From: Buddleja alternifolia
Lineage: Eukaryota; Streptophyta; Magnoliopsida; Lamiales; Scrophulariaceae
DNA: 64,000 nt
Direction of reading: 5' to 3'
NCBI GenBank assembly: GCA_019426215.1
Contig: CM033395.1
Span: 17,288,569 to 17,352,568 of the forward strand
Positions 58,540 to 64,000 of this stretch are shown here, piece by piece (positions within the stretch are counted from its first letter, which is position 1; every line of letters begins with the position of its first letter). The notes below the pieces were generated by a model that did no database searches, was not told where the DNA came from, and saw only the letters and a program-made list of their open reading frames with translations. The position numbers and the translations under genes were made by a program.

Positions 58540-59233
58540 ATGCAAGACAAATTCTTTTATGATAGAGATTGGACGAAAGAAATCGAAGATGTTTTCATAG
58601 CATCTATGTTAGATCAGGCCAAACGAGGCAATATTGGACCCGGTTACGTTAATTCCTATGAATCGGCAATGTTTGCCATATATTATGTCAATGCTCGTTT
58701 CAACACAACATTCCCGTGGGACTTCGCATATTGTCAATTTGACTTCTTGCACCAGAGGTACAATCTGTTTAGGCACTTAGTAAAAAACGTTGGACTTGCG
58801 TATTGGGAAGATGAACATGATTTGGTTCCAAAGCCTCCAACATTTTTTAAAGAATTATTGCGGGTAATTTAATATAAAAGTTTTTATGTTCATATTAGAT
58901 TTATCCAAATGTTAAGCTTACCAATAAACTGTTTTGTATCTATTCCGAACTGAGGATGTAGGAAATTCCTTTGGCAAAGGCATATCTATATGTTGGAGAT
59001 CCAGCGGGTACAGTTTGAAAGCAATATTCGAAAGTTGGCTGTATGGTAGACGTGGGTCAGTCGGCTATGGATTACAAGTTATTGAAGTTTCTAGTGATGA
59101 AGATGGGAGCCCTACGCCAGTGGAGCGTGGATCAGTCGGCTATGAATTACCATTTATTGAAGTTTCTAGTGATGAAGATGGGAGTCCTAGTACGATGGAA
59201 TCACATATTCTTACCGTTTCAGAATCGAAATAA
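58540..59233 (+). pseudogene. Myb/SANT-like domain protein, fragment 2, with duplicated SUMO-interaction-like motif
   Basis: The ATG at 58540 gives MQDKFFYDRDWTKEIEDVFI, then a Myb/SANT-like domain of about 105 residues (FDFLHQRYNLFRHLVKNVGL) to a stop at 58870, possibly an intron boundary. A second part from about 58970 shows PLAKAYLYVGDP, typical of the C-terminal half of this family. It then needs one indel to enter the frame SLKAIFESWLYGRRGSVGYG. That frame has two tandem 25-residue units, each with IEVSSDEDGSP. The motif looks like a SUMO-interacting motif: a hydrophobic core followed by Ser and acidic residues. It ends at 59233. Related to the fragments at 57 kb and 60-61 kb. Confidence 0.55.
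59054..59203 (+). repeat. 75-bp in-frame tandem duplication
   Basis: Two copies starting GGGTCAGTCGGCTATG (59054) and GGATCAGTCGGCTATG (59129), about 90% alike by eye, each coding the IEVSSDEDG motif. Confidence 0.85.
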
Positions 59234-60192
59234 AGTAAAAAAGAGGGCATGTCATATGCATCTGGTAAGAAGTAGTCGGGATTGAAAAGTATTAGTAAAA
59301 TATTTAGATGGAAATTAGCAATGTTGTGTTCATGTTAGTAAATTGCTATTTATTTTTCCATGATGATGTTGATGGGACAAATGGTATGTTTGTTATATTT
59401 TGGCTTCAGAGCATGTCTATAATCATATGCCAAATTATTCGTTCACACAAGTTCAATTATGGAGATGTGGGGATTTAATTTGTTGTTAGCATTTCGTCGG
59501 AATGGTTTTTGAGTTATTGATTTTTGTGTAAATCAATTCTTTACATGACCTCCATGAGTAAAAATAGAAATGGTTGGTTCATCAAATTTTAAGTTTGTTC
59601 GGTTTATTTCGCCAATAAACCGTATATCCATCTATCATAGGATTGGTTTAATTGAGAAAATCCATTGGATTTTATAAAGACACATACTGATGTGCGGAGT
59701 TGGTTTAATTTAAACCAACTATTTAATAAATCAAGGCCCAATAGAGCCCAATTGATTAACAATAGAGTCCAAAACATCGTGGTTTTCACCTATTACATCA
59801 CTGCACCATGTTTTTTTTTTGAATTGCTTAATAATTATGCAAAGTGATAATGTTGACTACAATATAAATGCATAATTTCAGATGTGAATTACGAATTTTG
59901 TTCAGCACATAAATCGATTACACTAGTAAATAAAATGTTGCATGAACAAAGCCCAATATTCCATAAAGGTCTACAGTTCTAAAAAATTACTAAGAGCCAT
60001 TACAAAATACGATGTTTGAAAACAACGAAACTTAAGTTCATTATATAATACAAAATTAAAATGATAGACAATTCAATAAGTGCCCGCTAACATCTTCTTC
60101 ACCATCACGGACTTACCAACAGTTGGACGACTGAAAAAGAGGTCTAAATCCTTGGTGTTGTTTACCAGAGATTTTGAAATTGAAATCCTTTG
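59234..60192. other. Intergenic, no gene seen
   Basis: AT-rich. Short open frames have no recognisable product. No terminal inverted repeat for a Harbinger element was found. Confidence 0.3.
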
Positions 60193-61236
60193 TTAAATGT
60201 CAAGATCACCAATTTCAGCGAGTGCTTCAAACACAGCTTTCCGAGACCTTGAAGCATCCTGCTCAAAGCCAATTCTCATAGCAATGTCGCCTAACCGCTT
60301 ATCCGTGTTTTCATAGAATACACCAATCATGCTCATGTACTCAGCATCACCATCATCGATGAGTTTGCGCTTGCCTTTAGATGAATTATTTTTTTCTTTG
60401 GCACTAGCATCACCACATGAAACAAACATACTTTGCACTTCTTCGAAGTCTCTATTTTTGAGTGGTGGAGTGTGATCCCCAGTAGCCTCGTTCGGAGTCA
60501 TCTTCTTTTTACCTTTCTCATTGTTTTCCAACTCCTTTGCCACATCATCAAATGATTCTGCATTTTCCCCAATAGCTCGATCTTTTCTAAAAATCTCACA
60601 CCAATCATCAAACAAAGGCCATGATTTATGCCTCATAGTTCTTGCATTCGCATCAATCTGAAATTTCAGCAGTTTTAAATATTGGTTAAATTGTCATAAT
60701 GCATATACACAACACGTACATAGCTTTATTGATTCATCTCATATCTGATTCATCTGGACAACATGTAAGCAGTGCATACAACACATTGCAATAAAAATCT
60801 CTTTCAATTGGCAGCAGACAATTGCAGGTGTTTTTCGACTTAATCAAAAGGAGAGTGGTACATACCTTCACATAGTTATCCCAAACTTCATCACTGCCAA
60901 CTGTGATGGTGTTACTTGTCGAGTTCCAACCAAAACCGCTTCTCTTGAGCATGCTGGAAATTGATGAGTAATTTTTTCGCCACACATGGATTCTAGAATT
61001 TGTGTGCAGCTTAGCTCTTAAATCAGTTGCTGGAAATGCTGCAATCGTTGTCTGTGCAAGGAGACCCTGGTACATAGTCTTGAATCCATTATCACATTTT
61101 TATCCCCTCACAACTAGGTCTTTTAGAGCTGATGCAAGTTCTACTTCTTCTTGCATAGTCCACATTCGTCTAGTAGTTTTTGCTGGGTCGGCTCGAGTAC
61201 CTGAATTTTGTTCCTTGAACTACTATCTATGGATAC
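60193..61236 (-). pseudogene. Myb/SANT-like protein, likely PIF/Harbinger partner ORF
   Basis: Exon 1 on the minus strand starts near 61233, where an ATA replaces the expected ATG. It gives DSSSRNK, then after an indel MWTMQEEVELASALKDLV, a TAA at 61100-61102 where the family has Trp, and CDNGFKTMYQGLLAQ. It continues FPATDLRAKLHTNSRIHVW, then SGFGWNSTSNTITVGSDEVW and DNYVK. A GT-AG intron (about 60658-60864) follows. Exon 2 has MRHKSWPLFDDWCEIFRKD, an acidic/Lys-rich linker and a helical C-terminus (EYMSMIGVFYENTDKRLGDI) ending at 60193. This matches the Myb/SANT-like family that includes PIF/Harbinger accessory proteins. The transposase remnant just upstream on the same strand supports that. 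Confidence 0.65.
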
Positions 61237-61552
61237 CTGGTCAAGATAATAGAACATTATACATATGGTTAATAAATAGAACAACATTACAAACAATATA
61301 AATCATGATAAACACCAACACAACTCAGCCAAAATGAATTTAAGAAAAACACATAACACGGCAAAGTAAATGTTAAACAATGCATTTAGGAAATAACTCA
61401 AACAAAGCACAAGCCATTTCTGATATCCGTTATAGTGCCCTATATAACAACTAATACTTAACATAACTCCACAATCATCACAAATTTGAGAACACAATCA
61501 AATAGGAGAACAACACTACTTGGAAGATGTAATAGCAAAGTCCCATTTAGTA
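61237..61552. other. Spacer between Myb/SANT-like and transposase fragments
   Basis: No coding is supported. It would be internal to a Harbinger-type element if the two flanking ORFs belong together. Confidence 0.3.
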
Positions 61553-61665
61553 CTAGCGATGCCCTCTCCAAGCATCAAGCATTTCATGGGCCAAAGTATC
61601 ATGCCAATTACTCCACTCTTGCGAAGGCTCTACTTGATCAATATATTCAACTTCTGGGTCATCAT
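61553..61665 (-). pseudogene. PIF/Harbinger transposase (HARBI1-like), C-terminal end only
   Basis: The last 36 codons on the minus strand read VEPSQEWSNWHDTLAHEM and WRGHR before a TAG. The pattern W-x-x-x-(R/H)-D-x-L-A-x-x-M followed by W-R closes plant HARBI1-like transposases. The frame is cut at 61665 by an LTR, so the catalytic DDE domain, if present, lies beyond the right edge. The call rests on a short match. Confidence 0.5.
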
Positions 61666-62176
61666 TGTCACGCCCCGAAATCCAACGTGACCGGCCATGC
61701 CCCCATGGTTCTAGACCACAATGACACGAAGCCAAAATCTTAACTAAATCCATGTAAAACTTTTCAAATCTTGGTGGAAGCGTGCAATATTCAAAAACAC
61801 GTACAGAGCATCTAAGAATTTTAAAGAAATATTCCACCAAAACATTAATTTAAAGAGTTTACATAAGCTAGTCACAAAAAAAATCCTATATTCTAGTTTT
61901 ATTGAATTAATCTCTACCATTGAGTGAACTCTCTTATCCACTCCTTGGTCCACGAAAACTATGTATCTAAAAAAGGTAAAAATATTGCGAGGGGTGAGTT
62001 GCATACTCAGCAAGTAATTCTCAACACTCTCCTACCGAATCAAGCATAAGCAAAAAGATATAATAATTTCAAAATACTTTTGTGAAGATGCGGAGGATTT
62101 ACAAACAATAAATCAAAAGTGAAATAGTTTTAGCTCACAGAACACATTATGCATGGCACACAAATACCAATGCGAA

Positions 62177-62290
62177 CAAAACAGATGAACCCTTGGTCGA
62201 AGGGTACGGACAGATGACCCCTTGCCAAGGGGACGAACAGATGAGCTCTTGACCAAAGAGCACGCAGATGACCCCGGGACGGACAAATGA
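62177..62290. repeat. Tandem hairpin array with compensated stems
   Basis: Units of about 27 bp share the spacer ACGGACAGATGA (ACGAACAGATGA, ACGCAGATGA, ACGGACAAATGA). Each is followed by a different perfect hairpin: ACCCTT/AAGGGT (62189-62205), CCCCTT/AAGGGG (62218-62232), GCTCTT/AAGAGC (62245-62261), then a loopless CCCGGG (62273-62278). Stem bases vary between units while pairing is kept. Confidence 0.8.
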
Positions 62291-63311
62291 ACACAAAGGG
62301 AAAAGGACCACACACATGCATCTGAGAGCTAACAAAATTACAAAGTGTCTACATGTATCATGTATCAAAATCAGAAAATCTCAAAAGTTCATGTCATATA
62401 CAAATATCAAATAATACAATTTTTCATATTTTATATCATGCTTGATTCTATTTTTCGGAAAATTCATATTAATTGGAAAGCATTTCTTTCATTATTATCA
62501 TAGAGAAACATGTCAAAAATCCATGATATACATATACATTTTTATATGAGAATAACAATAGAAAAATGTCAAGAATCACTTACCTCGACTCTCCAATTAT
62601 CAACTAGATTCCTTCAACTACTGCAACAAAAACGACTAGATCTATAAATGATATGAACAATGACGATGTATCAGCTACTGAAAGCATCACAGGTAATTAG
62701 AGAAAACCTAAAATAGTCTCATTTATCATTATTCTCAAGATCCCATATCCTATAAAATCATACAGTTCAAAGTTGATCTATTATCTAAAACCAAAACCCC
62801 AATTATATATAGTATGAACACATATACATCTACTTATCCGATAAAGTCAACTGTTCATCAGCTTTCAATATTTAAAACAATAAAACAACATGTAGCAACT
62901 CTTTCTTGAATTCAAATTAATAAGCTAGCTTACATAATTAATTCACTACCACCAAAAAATTTGTCTCAAATGCATAGTGTAAAATGGGCAGCGAAAGATG
63001 CTGTTAAGTTCTCTTTATCATGGTGGGATTGAGGTATTAGTTTAATATTTCTCTCCAACCGATGAGATAAGACAAATTATAACTTAGTACCCTTCACAGG
63101 ATCAACAATTTGATGGAAATAATCTCGCCTACACGTCCGATTGAAGTCTCAAAAATGGCCGCCGCCGTCCGTTTGGTGAAAGTAAGTCTTTTTAATTGCT
63201 TTTAATAATTACTTAAAACCCTATACAAAAACGCTATATATATATGTATGATATTACCCAAATTATACCTTATAATTGAAATATCGAAAGTAACCTTGAT
63301 AGAAACTTTTG

Positions 63312-63312
<1 letters not shown>

Positions 63313-63354
<42 letters not shown>

Positions 63355-63378
63355 CATACATACATACATACATACATA
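63313..63378. repeat. Compound (CT)n(TA)n(CATA)n microsatellite
   Basis: CT dinucleotides, then TA, then CATA units. The mirrored copy lies at about 63581-63647 with different unit counts. Confidence 0.85.
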
Positions 63379-63553
63379 TTTGTGAAATACATGGGTGTTA
63401 CATTCTTCCCCACTTATAAAAAGTTTCATCCTTGAAACTTACAACATTAAAGTCAATGAATAATTCTTTTTGTGAATGGACGACAAAAAGAACTATTCAT
63501 TGACTTTAACGTTGTAAGTTTCGAGGACGAAACTTTTTATAAGTAGGGAAGAA

Positions 63554-63594
63554 TGTAACACACGTGTATTTCACAAATATGTATGTATGTATGC

Positions 63595-63650
<56 letters not shown>

Positions 63651-64000
63651 TATGAAGGTTACTTTCGATATTTCAATTATAAGGTATAATTTGGGTAATA
63701 TCATACATATATATAGCGTTTTTTTATAGGGTTTTAAGTAGTTATTAAAAGCAATTAAAAAGACTTACTTTCACCAAACGGACGGCGGCGGCCATTTTTG
63801 AGACTTCAATCGGACGTGTAGGTGAGATTATTCCCATCAAATTGATGATCTTGTGAAGGTTACTAAGTTATAATTTGTCTTATCTCATTGGTTGGAGAGA
63901 AATATTAAAGTAATACCTCAATCCCATCATGAAAAAGAGAACTTAACAGCATCTTTCGCTGCCCATTTTTCACTATGCATTTGAGACAAATTTTTTGGTA
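63554..64000 (+). repeat. LTR start, right arm of palindrome (partial)
   Basis: It starts TGTAACACACGTG after the purine tract AGTAGGGAAGAA (63542-63553) and mirrors the left LTR. It is cut by the window end. The microsatellite here is TA, then GA (63593-63647). Confidence 0.8.

Larger units (their letters stand above)
61666..63402 (-). repeat. LTR of an unassigned (Gypsy-like) element, left arm of palindrome
   Basis: 1,737 bp. On the minus strand it runs TGTAACACCCATG to GGGGCGTGACA and is preceded by the purine tract GTGGGGAAGAA (63403-63413), so it is a 3' LTR pointing left. TGTCACGCCCCG-type ends resemble Tekay/Del Gypsy LTRs. It contains a hairpin array (62177-62290), and a compound CT/TA/CATA microsatellite (63313-63378). 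Confidence 0.8.
62947..64000. repeat. Large near-perfect palindrome (head-to-head LTR ends)
   Basis: Left arm 62947-63473 and right arm 63483-64000 are inverted copies around the 9-nt centre GAATGGACG. The arms include 71 nt of internal domain on each side and then the LTRs. The right arm continues past the window edge, so total arm length is unknown and could be about 1.8 kb. Differences are few substitutions and changes in microsatellite length. Confidence 0.9.

Noticed and set aside
62177..62290. Spaced repeats that could suggest a CRISPR array
   Set aside because: The units are about 27 bp with 10-12 bp spacers that are the conserved part, there are no cas genes, and the context is a plant LTR.
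62113..62368. Minus-strand open frames over the hairpin array
   Set aside because: They are translations of the short repeat units in three frames and lie inside an LTR; no protein family resemblance.

Overview
This window looks like nuclear DNA of a repeat-rich flowering plant, probably a eudicot. It is AT-rich, has long intergenic tracts and GT-AG introns, and is mostly LTR retrotransposons. About 45 kb of the 64 kb is Copia or Gypsy sequence. The host-like genes are fragmentary: a two-domain B3 (REM-type) gene at the left, and Myb/SANT-like genes plus the end of a PIF/Harbinger transposase at the right. Every one is damaged, or cut by an element. No rRNA, tRNA, organellar, bacterial or pararetroviral genes were seen.

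Layout. 1-3.65 kb: a B3-domain pseudogene split by a Copia solo LTR with an exact 5-bp target duplication. 3.65-9.18 kb: AT-rich DNA with small inverted-repeat elements, one having a 9-bp duplication, and a 2.1-kb internally repetitive terminal-inverted-repeat element. 9.18-21.9 kb: a plus-strand SIRE/Maximus-like Copia element (copy A) with gag, pol and a very long env-like ORF; its 3' LTR is cut short. 23.19-54.73 kb: a second copy of that family on the minus strand (copy B, target duplication CTGCC). Two Gypsy elements are nested in it: a 4.7-kb non-autonomous element in pol (31.9-36.6 kb, duplication GTATC) and a 12.8-kb Athila-like element in gag (39.2-52.0 kb, duplication CTTGC). 54.7-64 kb: a C29 tract, a small A-tailed retroposon, three degenerate Myb/SANT-like genes, a Harbinger transposase C-terminus, and two LTRs arranged head to head in a large palindrome that runs off the right edge.

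How the parts work together. The Copia genes are those of a self-mobilising element: capsid, protease, integrase, reverse transcriptase and RNase H, plus an extra downstream protein. Both copies carry inactivating mutations. The Athila-like element is young by LTR similarity but has nonsense and frameshift lesions. The 4.7-kb Gypsy element keeps LTRs, primer site, the first codons of gag and a post-pol region but no enzymes, so it would need proteins supplied in trans.

The most interesting signals are structural: (1) an array of small hairpins in the right-end LTR whose stems differ but stay paired; (2) a pair of hexaloop hairpins just after pol, shared with compensatory changes by the two Gypsy families; (3) two phase-1 candidate introns inside the Copia env-like ORF of copy B; (4) clusters of CCGCGG in four patches of one Gypsy element; (5) the head-to-head LTR palindrome. 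All LTR divergence statements are by-eye counts, not computed alignments.
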